Shown: positions 27,353 to 36,318, counted from the stretch's first letter. The stretch: 64,000 bases of DNA from Micavibrio sp. (GCA_021604545.1 BQJE01000004.1:124001-188000); one strand, 5' to 3'. Numbers and translations: made by a program. Notes: generated by a model not told the origin, from the letters alone.

Positions 27353-28447
27353 TTAGCGACATGAATTGTAAACTGCCAATGTTTTTTTAACAATAAGGTT
27401 TATATCAAACTCGCTTTCCGCGCGCGCGCGGCTGTTTTTACCCATGGAATGGCGTTTATTTTCATCGTTTAACAGTATTTGAATTGCATCGGCAGTGGCC
27501 TGTGGATTTTTAATGGGAACAAGAATTCCGTTTTCATTATGCGCAACGGCTTCACGGCAGCCAGGGTGGTCGGTGGTGATGATCGCGCGGCCAGCAGCGC
27601 AGGATTCGAGCAACACGCGGGGGATGCCTTCGCCGTAATGTGAAGGGTAGACGATGAGATTGGCGCTTACGAGTAGCGCTGGCATATCTTCAACCCGGCC
27701 CAGCCATTGTACAGGACTGTCTTTGATCATCGTTTTCATTTGTGCCGCTGATATGGCTTTGGGGTTGTGGGTGGTTTCACCACCGGCGATTTGGAATTTT
27801 GCATTGATGCCTTTGTTTTTTAATATCTTTGCGGCTTCGATAAAAATGTCGATGCCTTTCTCATGAACCAGACGTGTTGGCATCAGGACCAGTGGTGTTT
27901 CATTTTGTGGCTCGGGGGTGGTGTTGAACTTTTCAAGATCAACGCCAGAGCCGCGCACTAGAAATGCATGGTCTTTTCTGACATAGCCCTGCGTCTTCAT
28001 TAGCTCCATGTCATCAGGGTTTTGAAAGATGAGGTTGGTGTTTCGTGAGCGTAAAACTAAAATAAGCAACGGGCTGAGTAGCATTTGTAACAATGCCGCC
28101 TTGATTCCGGTTCCATAAAACAAATAACCAAGTCCGGCCATGGTGTAGATTTTTTTATGCTTTAGGAACAGTGAAGACAGTCCGCAGATAAACGCATATT
28201 TTAAAGTGACGGCATGCAGGATGTTTGGCTTTTCGTGTTTGGTGGCTTTGCGCACGGCGCTAATCAGAGAAAGCGAATTGAGTGCGCCAGACGGTTTGGG
28301 CAGGTTGATGGTTTTAAAATCGCCTAAACTTTTATCACCACCAATCAATCCGATGGTGACATTATAGCCTTTTTTCTTGGCACCATAGGCGATCGGCAGG
28401 CGGCTTTGCAGGTCGGCGGCGTCAAAGATGTAGAGGATTTTGCTCAT
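27353..28447 (-). CDS. family 4 glycosyltransferase
   Basis: A 364-residue GT-B fold enzyme. The C-terminal domain has 'LVLMPTRLVHEKGIDIFIEAAKIL', 'QWLGRVEDMPALLVSANLIVYPSHYGEGIPRVLLESCAAGRAIITTD' with the EGxxxxxxE-like motif, and 'VAHNENGILVPIKNPQATADAI'. A hydrophobic patch near residues 108-130 ('ALLQMLLSPLLILVL') suggests membrane association. The donor and acceptor are unknown. It lies four bases after the TauE-like gene and shares direction with asnB, so it may act in surface polysaccharide synthesis; that role is inferred from context. Confidence 0.93.
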   Translation of the reverse strand: MSKILYIFDAADLQSRLPIAYGAKKKGYNVTIGLIGGDKSLGDFKTINLPKPSGALNSLSLISAVRKATKHEKPNILHAVTLKYAFICGLSSLFLKHKKIYTMAGLGYLFYGTGIKAALLQMLLSPLLILVLRSRNTNLIFQNPDDMELMKTQGYVRKDHAFLVRGSGVDLEKFNTTPEPQNETPLVLMPTRLVHEKGIDIFIEAAKILKNKGINAKFQIAGGETTHNPKAISAAQMKTMIKDSPVQWLGRVEDMPALLVSANLIVYPSHYGEGIPRVLLESCAAGRAIITTDHPGCREAVAHNENGILVPIKNPQATADAIQILLNDENKRHSMGKNSRARAESEFDINLIVKKTLAVYNSCR

Positions 28448-28451
28448 GGTT

Positions 28452-29183
28452 TTACAATATGAGTTTCACAGAGGCAATCAACAGGAAAACACCTAAAATT
28501 CGCCGGAACCACGTTTCTGAGATTTTATGAAAGGATTTATTGCCAAAATAAATGCCAAGCGCCATGCCGGGAACCATAGCCAGGCCGTATAGAAAAATTT
28601 GTTTTGTGAACATGCCATTCACGATAAAGGTGCCGGTTTCGGCCAGTGCCGCCGGAATAAAAATGAGAACCAGAAAACGGCGCAGATGGTTTTTATTAAA
28701 ATAACGGCTGAAATAAGGAATAAGAATTGGTGCATTAACGCCGACAAACCCACCTAAAAATCCGGATATTCCTCCCACCGCACAATCAAGAGCATTTGAT
28801 TGATCCGGCATCTTGGAATTTTCACTTGTCTTGCGGGGCTGAAAAGCCAGAAACCAAACCGACACAATCAGGAAGGTGCAGCCCAAAATAATTTCAAAAA
28901 TATTTTTATCAATGATTTTGAGGAGTGAAGCGCCGATGATACTGCCAATGATCATCAGCCCGGCCACAGGCACCCAGAAGCGCGTTTTTACGGAGACGGG
29001 ATCGATCCTGACCATGGCCAAACCGCCAAGCACGGCGACAAAGGCTTTCAGGACAATAACAGTTTTGGGTTCAATGATAAGAGAGCATAGCGCAACCAGG
29101 GTTATTCCAACTCCGGTGCCGGTAATGCCTTTGATGTAGAAAGCAAGAAAGGCGATAGCGGCGATGACGAGGTATTCCCACAC
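28452..29183 (-). CDS. TauE/SafE family membrane transporter
   Basis: A 243-residue integral membrane protein with about eight hydrophobic segments. 'FYIKGITGTGVGITLVALCSLII' and 'GGISGFLGGFVGVNAPILIPYFSR' are the two repeated TauE/SafE half-signatures. Family members export organosulfonates, sulfite or related anions; the substrate here is unknown. The start is the GTG at 29181-29183, one base after the asnB stop, so it is translated with asnB. Its place between asnB and a glycosyltransferase gene is unusual for the family. Confidence 0.9.
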   Translation of the reverse strand: MWEYLVIAAIAFLAFYIKGITGTGVGITLVALCSLIIEPKTVIVLKAFVAVLGGLAMVRIDPVSVKTRFWVPVAGLMIIGSIIGASLLKIIDKNIFEIILGCTFLIVSVWFLAFQPRKTSENSKMPDQSNALDCAVGGISGFLGGFVGVNAPILIPYFSRYFNKNHLRRFLVLIFIPAALAETGTFIVNGMFTKQIFLYGLAMVPGMALGIYFGNKSFHKISETWFRRILGVFLLIASVKLIL

Positions 29184-29184
29184 T

Positions 29185-31122
29185 TTAGAGCCAACGCTCC
29201 TTCCAGGCCTGGAACATCAGAACGGTCCAGAGCTGTCCCGCGTGGTTGCCGTGGCCATCCAGGTAATGTTCCCAGATATCGCGGATGATTTTGGTGTTCA
29301 AATAGCCTTCTTCATCGAGGCGTTTTTCATCCAGCAGGTTTTCGGCCCAGTCACGCAGCTCACCGCGCAGCCAGGAATCAATCGGCACCGAAAAACCCTG
29401 TTTTGGTCGTTCAAAAAGTTCTTTCGGGACGTGGCGGTGCAGGACTTGTTTGAGGAGCCATTTGCCCTGCCCGTTTCTAATCTTCATGTTTTCAGGCAGG
29501 GTCCAGACGTAATCATAGATGCGCCGGTCCAGAAGCGGTGCCCGAATTTCCAGTGATGTGGCCATGCTTGCGCGGTCGACCTTGACCAATATATCGTTGG
29601 ATAAATAAGACAGCGCATCCCAATACATCATGCGCGCGGCAAAGCTCATATCTTCGGGTTGCCATTCGGGGTCGGTTAACGGTGTGAGAGGTTCGCTGCC
29701 GCCAATGACCAGATCGGCCGGCGCGTCCCATTGGCTGATGAGCTTTTGGTAAATATCTTCCTGCGTATTCATGCCGAGAATGCTGCCGACTTTGTGCATA
29801 CGCTCGCCGAATTGTGGTTTTGACGGTGCAAGCGAATTCCATTTTTCTATGGATGTTCCTCCGATAATGCTGGCCAACATGCGGCGCACGGGCTGCGGCA
29901 TGAAACGCATGGAGTGCCAGAGCTTCGGGCCGATAAAGTGGCGGTTATAGCCGCCAAGCATCTCATCACCGCCATCGCCCGATAATGCCACGGTGACATT
30001 TTCACGGGCGTATTTGGAAATCAGATAAGTTGGGATTTGCGAAATATCAGCAAAAGGCTCGTCGTAAATATCTGGCAATTTTGGAATGACATCCAGCGCA
30101 TCTTTGGCGCTCAGATAGTGTTCATGATGATCTGTTCCCAGATGGGCCGCAATTTTTTTTGCGTGACCGGCTTCGTCATAGCCCTGTTCTTCAAAGCCGA
30201 TGGAATAGGTTTTGACCGGATTGCTCGATATTTTTTGCATGAGCGCAACGACAGAGGAACTGTCGACACCGCCGGATAAAAACGCACCGAGCGGAACGTC
30301 TGAAATCATCCGGTCTTTGGTACAGGTTGTCAAAAGTTTTTCAAACTCATTAATCGTCTCTTCGTCAGATTTTTTGACGTATTTTTGTTGTTGCTCTTCC
30401 AGGGCGCGTAAATGATGCCAATAGCTTTCCATGAAGTTCTCAAGATCAGAGCCAGGAGAGATGAGATCGGCGCAAATACTCATTCTAAAACCGGCCGGTA
30501 GGCTCCAGACACCCTCATAAATACATAAGGGGGCAGGCGTGTATCCATAGCGCATAAAGGCGGTCAGGGCTTTGCGGTTGACGACAGGTTTGAAATCGGG
30601 GTGCGTGTGCAAGGCTTTGAGCTCTGATGTAAAAACCAGCGATTGTCCTGCCCAACCAACATAAAGTGGTTTTTTACCCAAACGGTCGCGCACGAGATGA
30701 AGTTGCTTGTCCTTACGATCCCAGAGAGCGAAAGCGAACATGCCTTCGATTTTTTGTAGTGCAAGGTTCAGTCCCCAATGATCTATGGCAGCAAGGATAA
30801 CCTCGGTGTCGCTGCGTCCACGAAATGTAACATGGGATTTTTCAAGTTCTTTTCTGATTTCAAGATAACGAAAAACTTCGCCGTTATAGCAGATGACATA
30901 GCGCCCAGATTCTGATTCCATCGGTTGGTGCCCGAGCTCGGAAAGATCAAGAACAGCCAAACGGTGATGACCGAAGACAAGCGGCAAATCGGGGTCTTGC
31001 CATGTGCCGGTGCCGTCAGGACCCCGGTGGGATAATGTGGCCGTCATAGCGCTAGAAAGTCTGTCCAGAGCCTGCCGGTCCTGGCTATCTTTTGCGCTGT
31101 AAATGCCTGTTATTCCGCACAT
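29185..31122 (-). CDS. asnB: asparagine synthase (glutamine-hydrolysing), AsnB type
   Basis: A 645-residue amidotransferase. The N-terminal Cys2 nucleophile ('MCGITGIYS') and 'LSHRGPDGTGTW', 'FGHHRLAVLDLSELGHQPM' and 'ICYNGEVFRYLEIRKEL' mark the class II glutaminase. The synthetase domain has the PP-loop '[17 protein letters not shown]', followed by 'ALSGDGGDEMLGGYNRH' and 'LSNDILVKVDRASMATSLEIRAPLLD'. Housekeeping AsnB and polysaccharide-cluster paralogues look alike; the neighbouring GT4 gene favours the latter. It diverges from the hypothetical gene at 31221. Confidence 0.95.
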   Translation of the reverse strand: MCGITGIYSAKDSQDRQALDRLSSAMTATLSHRGPDGTGTWQDPDLPLVFGHHRLAVLDLSELGHQPMESESGRYVICYNGEVFRYLEIRKELEKSHVTFRGRSDTEVILAAIDHWGLNLALQKIEGMFAFALWDRKDKQLHLVRDRLGKKPLYVGWAGQSLVFTSELKALHTHPDFKPVVNRKALTAFMRYGYTPAPLCIYEGVWSLPAGFRMSICADLISPGSDLENFMESYWHHLRALEEQQQKYVKKSDEETINEFEKLLTTCTKDRMISDVPLGAFLSGGVDSSSVVALMQKISSNPVKTYSIGFEEQGYDEAGHAKKIAAHLGTDHHEHYLSAKDALDVIPKLPDIYDEPFADISQIPTYLISKYARENVTVALSGDGGDEMLGGYNRHFIGPKLWHSMRFMPQPVRRMLASIIGGTSIEKWNSLAPSKPQFGERMHKVGSILGMNTQEDIYQKLISQWDAPADLVIGGSEPLTPLTDPEWQPEDMSFAARMMYWDALSYLSNDILVKVDRASMATSLEIRAPLLDRRIYDYVWTLPENMKIRNGQGKWLLKQVLHRHVPKELFERPKQGFSVPIDSWLRGELRDWAENLLDEKRLDEEGYLNTKIIRDIWEHYLDGHGNHAGQLWTVLMFQAWKERWL

Positions 31123-31220
31123 GTTATCCTGCTATAGTCTTAAATAGTTTTCTTTATTTATCACCGTTCTGGTAGAATAAGGGTTATACCGGAAAACGGT
31201 AGGTATGAGGAAATAATTTA

Positions 31221-31814
31221 ATGGATATTGATCTTCTTTTTACGCCAGAAGGCGAAAGTGGCCTGATCTCGGGGGGTAATCTCGTCCAGAAGGTGGCGGG
31301 CGTTATTTTTAGCCTAGAGACGGGTATATTATCGCTGGAATTTCTTGATATGGATTATCTTGACCTGAACATCCCGGTCGAAAAGGATTTTCACAGCGCG
31401 CTGGATTTTAGCAATTTGATTCATGTTGGTGCCTATAGCAAGGACCATATCGCCCAGGCCTATCAGGTGCCGTTTATGATTGCCGACGATCCCTATCGCG
31501 CGGAGGCTGGATCGGCAGGTGCGGATGCCGGTAATCCGTTATTGGCGTTTGAGGCATTTATCAAACGCTGTAAGTTTGGCCAGCCCGTTCACCGCGAGGA
31601 TTTGGGCGATGAAGACAAGATGGGTTGCCTTCTCGGCGATGCCGTGCCGTCCTCACTGGAATTTGCACCGCATCTGGCGCGGCGGCGGAGCTTTGAGGCC
31701 GCCCCGAAACTGGCGCCGGGCAATGTGCCGGGGCTGGGTCTGGGGACGTCCGGTGGGGGCGGTGGTGCTGTTTCCCGCGGTACGTCTAAAAAAGATCCGA
31801 AGGATTCGGAGTAG
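31221..31814 (+). CDS. conserved-looking protein of unknown function with Gly-rich tail
   Basis: A 197-residue protein preceded by GAGGAAATAATTTA at a suitable distance. Residues 1-125 look folded ('VQKVAGVIFSLETGILSLEFLDMDYLDLNIPVE', 'FSNLIHVGAYSKDHIAQAYQVPFMIADDPYR'). The C-terminal 45 residues are low-complexity ('PGNVPGLGLGTSGGGGGAV') and end in Lys/Asp. I do not recognise the family and see no signal peptide. It is a single gene between the divergent asnB and convergent mltG, three bases from the mltG stop. Confidence 0.7.
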   Translation: MDIDLLFTPEGESGLISGGNLVQKVAGVIFSLETGILSLEFLDMDYLDLNIPVEKDFHSALDFSNLIHVGAYSKDHIAQAYQVPFMIADDPYRAEAGSAGADAGNPLLAFEAFIKRCKFGQPVHREDLGDEDKMGCLLGDAVPSSLEFAPHLARRRSFEAAPKLAPGNVPGLGLGTSGGGGGAVSRGTSKKDPKDSE

Positions 31815-31817
31815 ATC

Positions 31818-32888
31818 CTATTTCTTTTGACTACGCCGAATTTTCCGCCATTCAGCGACATTGCGGTTATGCTCTGCTAGCGTTTTGGCAAAAATATGTC
31901 CGCCGCTGCCATCAGCCACAAAAAAGATATATTCATGTTCTTCAGCTTCTAGAACAGCTTCGATGGAGGCGCGGCCCGGGTTCGCAATAGGGCCAGGCGG
32001 CAGGCCGGGATATTTATAGGTGTTATAGGGGTTGTCGATTTGGAGGTCCTTTGTAAGGAGCCGTCTTCCCAGTGGTCCACGCCCGTCGCTTTTGTGCCTC
32101 CCTTTGGTAATGGCGTAAATCACGGTCGGGTCGGTTTGCAGCGCAATGCTTTGCCTCAGGCGGTTGATGAATACCCCGGCCACGCGTTTGCGTTCTCCGG
32201 CCACGCCAGTTTCTTTTTCAACGATAGAGGCCAGCGTTAAAACATCGCGGATGGTTTTGAGCGGCGCGGGTGCAGGAGAGCATTCTTTATCCAGCATGTC
32301 TTTTAAAGTGCTCCCGCCTACTCTTTCCAGCAAAATACGGCACGCAGTCAGGACGGTGTTTTCCATCTCCCGCTCCAGCCGCGTCAGGATTTCGCTGCGG
32401 TCTTCGCTGCGGCGGTAATCATAAGTGTTGGGCAGGAGCGTTCCTTCTACAGGAATTTTTGTGATATCGCCGCTGAGCTCTTCAATACCGTTTAAGATTT
32501 GTACAATTTCATAGCTGGTTAGGCCCTCGCGGATGGTAAAGCGCCGGCCAAAGGTGGTGCCTTTGCGCATCAGGCTCAGGATATCGCGCGCGCTCATGCC
32601 GGGTTGCAGTTGGTATTCTCCGGCTTTGAGATCGCTCTGTGCGCCGGTGATGCGGGCGGCGTATTTAAAAATATACATGTCGCGAATAGCGCCTTCATAG
32701 AGAAGCAATTCAGCGATACCACCCGAGGACGCGCCCAGTTGAACTTCGAACAGCTTGGCTTCCGTCAGCGGGCCTGGTTTGCGGAACTCATGGTCCAGCC
32801 ACCATAAGCTCGCCACTGCCACAACAATAACAATCGTAAAGGAGTAAACAAGGAAGCCAAGGACCAGCTTGCCGGGTTTCGAAGACAT
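31818..32888 (-). CDS. mltG: endolytic murein transglycosylase MltG
   Basis: A 356-residue inner-membrane protein that cleaves nascent glycan strands and ends their elongation. One N-terminal helix (about residues 8-28, 'LVLGFLVYSFTIVIVVAVASLWW') anchors it. The LysM-like part ('AGEYQLQPGMSARDILSLM') precedes the YceG domain with the catalytic glutamate in 'LASIVEKETGVAGERKRVAGVFINRL' and 'LQTDPTVIYAI', 'NTYKYPGLPPGPIANPG'. It lies four bases after fabF, the usual alphaproteobacterial linkage, and completes a fatty-acid/cell-wall cluster. Confidence 0.97.
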   Translation of the reverse strand: MSSKPGKLVLGFLVYSFTIVIVVAVASLWWLDHEFRKPGPLTEAKLFEVQLGASSGGIAELLLYEGAIRDMYIFKYAARITGAQSDLKAGEYQLQPGMSARDILSLMRKGTTFGRRFTIREGLTSYEIVQILNGIEELSGDITKIPVEGTLLPNTYDYRRSEDRSEILTRLEREMENTVLTACRILLERVGGSTLKDMLDKECSPAPAPLKTIRDVLTLASIVEKETGVAGERKRVAGVFINRLRQSIALQTDPTVIYAITKGRHKSDGRGPLGRRLLTKDLQIDNPYNTYKYPGLPPGPIANPGRASIEAVLEAEEHEYIFFVADGSGGHIFAKTLAEHNRNVAEWRKIRRSQKK

Positions 32889-32891
32889 GTT

Positions 32892-34163
32892 TTAAACAGC
32901 TTTCATAATCAGCGACGCATTGGTACCGCCAAAACCAAAAGAATTGGTGAGCACGGTTTTGACTTTTTTCTCGCGTGCCTCACCGGGGATAAGGTCGATA
33001 CCGGCGCATTGCTCTGACGGATTTTCAAGGTTTAGAGTGGGCGGCAACATGCCGGTTTCCAAAGATTTCATCACGAAGATGGCTTCGACAGCGCCGGCTG
33101 CCCCGAGTAAATGGCCTATCGCCGATTTGGTGGACGACATGCAGATTTTATCTAGCGCATTGCCAAAGAGTTTTTTCACGGCAATACATTCAATGCCGTC
33201 ACCGACGGGTGTCGAGGTGCCGTGGGCGTTGATGTAATCAATATCTTCGGGGTTAAGCTTCGCACGTTTCAAAGCGGCCTCAACCGCGCGACGACCGCCG
33301 GAACCGTCTTGTGCCGGCGCGGTGATATGGTTGGCATCGCCCGACATTCCGTAGCCGATAATTTCTCCATATATTTTAGCGCCGCGTTTTTTCGCGTGTT
33401 CGTATTCTTCCAAAATAACAACGCCAGCGCCTTCGGCAATCACAAAACCATCACGGTCCATATCGAAGGGGCGGGAGGCTTCAGTAGGCCGATCGTTAAA
33501 ACCGGTCGATAATGCACGCACAGCTGCAAAGCTGGCCACACCCAAACGGTTAACGCCTGCTTCTGCGCCGCCGGCGACCATGACATCAGCATCATCCAGT
33601 GCGATCATCCGCGAAGCATCACCAATCGCATGCGTACCTGTGGCGCATGCGGTAACAACGGCGTGATTGGGCCCACGAAAACCGTATTTAATAGACACAT
33701 GACCCGAAGCAATATTGATTAGCATGGCTGGGTTGGCAAAGGGTGAAATGCGGCGCGGGCCTTGTTCATGCAGTGTGAGTGCGGTTTCGTACATGGTTTG
33801 CAAGCCGCCAATACCACTGCCGATCATAACGCCGGTGCGTTCGAGATCTTCGTCCTCCGTGGGTTTCCAGCCGCTGTCTTCGACGGCTTCATGGGCCGCG
33901 GCGAGAGCAAAAATTGTGAAGTCATCAATTTTGCGCTGTTCTTTGGGGTGGACATACAAGTCGGCGTTGAATGCACCGTCTTTTGGGTTTTCATCTTTAC
34001 TGCGCGGAATGACACCGGCAATTTTGGATGTAATGTCAGAGACGTCAAAATGTTCGATTTTTTGAATACCGCTTTTACCGGCAATCAGCTTTTCCCAACT
34101 GCTCGAGACCCCTGCACCCAGAGGCGAAACCATTCCCATGCCTGTGATAACAACGCGTCTCAT
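32892..34163 (-). CDS. fabF: 3-oxoacyl-ACP synthase II FabF
   Basis: Elongating beta-ketoacyl-ACP synthase of fatty-acid synthesis. I place the start at the ATG at 34161-34163 ('MRRVVITGMGMVSPLG'), as AAAGGAAG lies upstream of it; a GTG at 34172 is in frame. The active-site cysteine is in 'VVTACATGTHAIGDASRMI', and the two histidines are in 'INAHGTSTPVGD' and 'TKSAIGHLLGAAGAVEAI'. 'TNSFGFGGTNASLIM' closes the protein. Length is about 423 residues. It is followed by mltG and preceded by acpP, with 177 bases between acpP and fabF that hold two hairpins. Confidence 0.97.
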   Translation of the reverse strand: MRRVVITGMGMVSPLGAGVSSSWEKLIAGKSGIQKIEHFDVSDITSKIAGVIPRSKDENPKDGAFNADLYVHPKEQRKIDDFTIFALAAAHEAVEDSGWKPTEDEDLERTGVMIGSGIGGLQTMYETALTLHEQGPRRISPFANPAMLINIASGHVSIKYGFRGPNHAVVTACATGTHAIGDASRMIALDDADVMVAGGAEAGVNRLGVASFAAVRALSTGFNDRPTEASRPFDMDRDGFVIAEGAGVVILEEYEHAKKRGAKIYGEIIGYGMSGDANHITAPAQDGSGGRRAVEAALKRAKLNPEDIDYINAHGTSTPVGDGIECIAVKKLFGNALDKICMSSTKSAIGHLLGAAGAVEAIFVMKSLETGMLPPTLNLENPSEQCAGIDLIPGEAREKKVKTVLTNSFGFGGTNASLIMKAV

Positions 34164-34176
34164 TCTAGTCACTTCC

Positions 34177-34258
34177 TTTTACTTTTGCAGTGCGTTGCTG
34201 CGCTCCTAAAGTAGGTATTGTCTACTCGTCGTCGCTTGCGTCTGCTGCAAAAGTAAAA
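34177..34258. repeat. perfect 14-base inverted repeat between acpP and fabF
   Basis: TTTTACTTTTGCAG (34177-34190) and CTGCAAAAGTAAAA (34245-34258) are exact reverse complements, 54 bases apart. The left arm includes the CCTTTT complement of the fabF ribosome-binding site, so on the minus-strand transcript the pairing would sequester the fabF site. The region between is GC-richer. It could also be the remnant of a small mobile repeat; no other copy was found in the window. Confidence 0.6.
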
Positions 34259-34290
34259 TCAAGCGACTATATCCCGACCCTGAATGCAAG

Positions 34291-34310
34291 TTCCCCGCTT
34301 GCGCGGGGAA
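34291..34310. other. GC-rich hairpin downstream of acpP
   Basis: TTCCCCGC-TTGC-GCGGGGAA is a perfect eight-base-pair stem with a four-base loop, starting about 30 bases after the acpP stop on the minus strand. No T-run follows in the acpP direction ('CTTGCATTC'), so it is not a standard intrinsic terminator; it may instead stabilise the acpP message or reduce read-through to fabF. Confidence 0.5.
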
Positions 34311-34340
34311 AGCAAAATAATTAAGAGACCAAGGGCTTGG

Positions 34341-34580
34341 CTATTCGCCAGCGTTTTCCTTGATGAAGTTGATGGCGTCGCCAACATTCTGAATTTTTTC
34401 GGCGGCATCGTCAGGGATTTCAACGCTGAATTCCTCTTCGAAAGCCATGACCAGCTCGACTGTATCAAGCGAGTCTGCACCCAGATCATCGATAAAGCTG
34501 GCTTTCTCGGAGACTTTGTCGGCCTCAACACCAAGATGTTCAACAACGATCTTCTTTACACGTTCGGCAACGTCACTCAT
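34341..34580 (-). CDS. acpP: acyl carrier protein AcpP
   Basis: The 79-residue carrier of growing fatty acids, modified with 4'-phosphopantetheine by AcpS (encoded here at 60645). The modified serine is in '[18 protein letters not shown]' (about S37). The protein is strongly acidic, with the expected four-helix layout. The ATG at 34578-34580 has AAAGGAAG upstream; a GTG one codon earlier also reads in frame. It lies between fabG (with a HAD gene inserted) and fabF. Confidence 0.97.
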   Translation of the reverse strand: MSDVAERVKKIVVEHLGVEADKVSEKASFIDDLGADSLDTVELVMAFEEEFSVEIPDDAAEKIQNVGDAINFIKENAGE

Positions 34581-34639
34581 CACACTTCCTTTATCTTTGT
34601 TTTCGTCAAAATTATTGGTTTAAACCTTAATGGATCAGG

Positions 34640-34667
34640 ACTTTATCAGCCCTAAATCTTATTGCAA
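34640..34667 (-). promoter_or_regulatory. candidate sigma-70 promoter for acpP
   Basis: On the minus strand TTGCAA (34662-34667) and TAAAGT (34640-34645) are separated by 16 bases, about 60 bases upstream of the acpP ATG. This suggests acpP can be transcribed independently of fabD-fabG. Judged by eye. Confidence 0.4.
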
Positions 34668-34706
34668 GTCATTTAACCCCAACTCAGAACAGGTAGCATA
34701 GCATTA

Positions 34707-35393
34707 CTACTTTTTCCAGCCTTTTCCGTGCTTTAGAATGGCCGGAATGTGGATAAGGGAATCAATGATTCCGTGGGCTCCAGCCTCATTTAGCCTCGTT
34801 TCATGGCTTTCAGGATGATGGGCCGTGCCGGTAAAACCAACCACATCCATCCCTGCGGCTGTGGCGGCGGTAATACCGACATGGCTATCTTCAATCACTA
34901 GGGTGTTTTCGGGCGTGGCTTCCATGATTTCAGCAGCATGCAGGAACAGATCCGGCGCCGGTTTCGGGTTTTCGACCTGGATCCGGGTAAAAATATGAGG
35001 CTCATGGAAAAAATCGAGAATCTTTGTGATCTTAAGGCTTTTCAGGACATTGCTGCGCTCACCATTCGAAGCCACGCAGGTTTTGATGCTGCCCTGAATG
35101 TCGGTCAGGATTTCATGCGCCCCATGGACCACTTTTAATTCGGCATCCATGCGCTCTCTGGCGATATCGGTATAGCGATGGACGATATCCTCGGGCATCG
35201 GCCCGCCGTGCTTTTCCTCCAGCCATACCCGCATTTCGGTCCAGCTCAGCCCGGCAAAAAGAGAATTACACAGCGCCGGGGTGTATTCGGCAAAACCGGC
35301 TTCGTTGAGGAGCTCGGAAGTGATGACGCTATAGACGCTCTCGCTGTCGACCAGCGTGCCGTCGCAATCGAAGATGATGAGGTCGTAGGTCAT
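34707..35393 (-). CDS. HAD-superfamily hydrolase, beta-phosphoglucomutase-like
   Basis: A 228-residue HAD hydrolase with the nucleophile motif 'IIFDCDGTLVDSESVY', a helical cap domain, motif II 'TCVASNGERSNV', the motif III lysine in 'VENPKPAPDLFLHAAE' and the acidic motif IV 'LVIEDSHVGITAATAAGM'. It probably acts on a sugar phosphate or similar small phosphoester; the substrate is unknown. Its ATG overlaps the fabG stop by one base (TAATG), so it is coupled to fabG, an odd insertion in the usual fabD-fabG-acpP-fabF order. Confidence 0.92.
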   Translation of the reverse strand: MTYDLIIFDCDGTLVDSESVYSVITSELLNEAGFAEYTPALCNSLFAGLSWTEMRVWLEEKHGGPMPEDIVHRYTDIARERMDAELKVVHGAHEILTDIQGSIKTCVASNGERSNVLKSLKITKILDFFHEPHIFTRIQVENPKPAPDLFLHAAEIMEATPENTLVIEDSHVGITAATAAGMDVVGFTGTAHHPESHETRLNEAGAHGIIDSLIHIPAILKHGKGWKK

Positions 35394-36130
35394 TAAATCA
35401 TTGCCATGCCGCCATTCACATGAATGGTTTGGCCGGTGATGTAAGCGGACTCGTCGCTGGCGAGGTAAACGGCTGCCGCGGCAATATCTTCTGAGCTGCC
35501 CATTTTCCCGGCCGGGATTGTGGCGTTGATTTTATCTTTTTGATCATCGTTGAGCGCATCCGTCATCGCGGTGGCGATAAAGCCCGGCGCGATGCAATTA
35601 ATTGTAATGCCGCGACTGGCGACTTCCTGCGCCATCGCTTTGGACCAGCCGATCATACCGGCTTTGGAGGCGACGTAATTGCACTGGCCGGGATTGCCGG
35701 TAACGCCAACTATGGATGAGATGTTGAGGATGCGGCCCTGACGGCGTTTCATCATGCCGCGCTGCACGGCCTTGGCGAGTTTAAACGGTGCGGTGAGGTT
35801 CACATCAAGCACGTCCTGCCATTCGTCATCCTTCATCCGCATCGAAAGGTTGTCGCGGGTAAGCCCTGCATTATTGACCAGAATATCAATCTGGCCCATC
35901 GCATCTTCGGCGCGTTTCACCAGATCGGCAATCGCATCGTCGCCAGATAAATCAGCCGCTAGAACGTGGACATTATCGCCCAGCTCACCAGCCAGTGCGT
36001 TTAACTTTTCCTCATTGCGGCCTGAAATGCCGATCGTTGCGCCTTGCGTATGCAGCGCTGTTGCAATCGCACCGCCAATACCGCCTGTCGCGCCGGTGAC
36101 CAGAGCCGTTTTACCGCTTAAATCGAACAT
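35393..36130 (-). CDS. fabG: 3-oxoacyl-ACP reductase FabG
   Basis: NADPH-dependent reduction of 3-oxoacyl-ACP in fatty-acid synthesis. It is an SDR enzyme with the cofactor motif 'ALVTGATGGIGGAIA', 'ILVNNAGLTRDNLSMRMKDDEW', the catalytic serine in 'NISSIVGVTGNPGQCNYVASKAG' with Tyr and Lys, and the C-terminal 'YITGQTIHVNGGMAMI'. At 245 residues it is full length. fabD lies upstream on the same strand, but a small plus-strand gene sits between them, so fabG may have its own promoter in the 188-base gap. Confidence 0.97.
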   Translation of the reverse strand: MFDLSGKTALVTGATGGIGGAIATALHTQGATIGISGRNEEKLNALAGELGDNVHVLAADLSGDDAIADLVKRAEDAMGQIDILVNNAGLTRDNLSMRMKDDEWQDVLDVNLTAPFKLAKAVQRGMMKRRQGRILNISSIVGVTGNPGQCNYVASKAGMIGWSKAMAQEVASRGITINCIAPGFIATAMTDALNDDQKDKINATIPAGKMGSSEDIAAAAVYLASDESAYITGQTIHVNGGMAMI

Positions 36131-36210
36131 ATTTTTATTCCTTTTTGATTGTCAAAGCGCCTGATTTTCGGCGCATTTGTGCCTGAATGTCAACAAGGCT
36201 GAAAAAGTTA

Positions 36211-36240
36211 TTGACATATTGCGCACAGAAACGCTAGGGT
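36211..36240 (+). promoter_or_regulatory. candidate promoter for the small plus-strand gene between fabG and fabD
   Basis: A consensus TTGACA (36211-36216) and TAGGGT (36235-36240) are 18 bases apart, about 80 bases before the ATG at 36319. The leader holds a short GGGATTT/AAACCC hairpin-like stretch near 36274-36292. Confidence 0.4.
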
Positions 36241-36318
36241 GCCGCCAAATTATAAAAAAGTAACGTGTGACTTGGGATTTGTAGAAACCCTAAACGAAGT
36301 AAAAAGGTGGTAAAAGAT

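Noticed and set aside
34291-34310. Hairpin with the TTCCCCGC...GCGGGGAA core that resembles a type I CRISPR repeat
   Set aside because: Only one copy exists in the window, with no spacers and no cas genes nearby, so it is an isolated hairpin.
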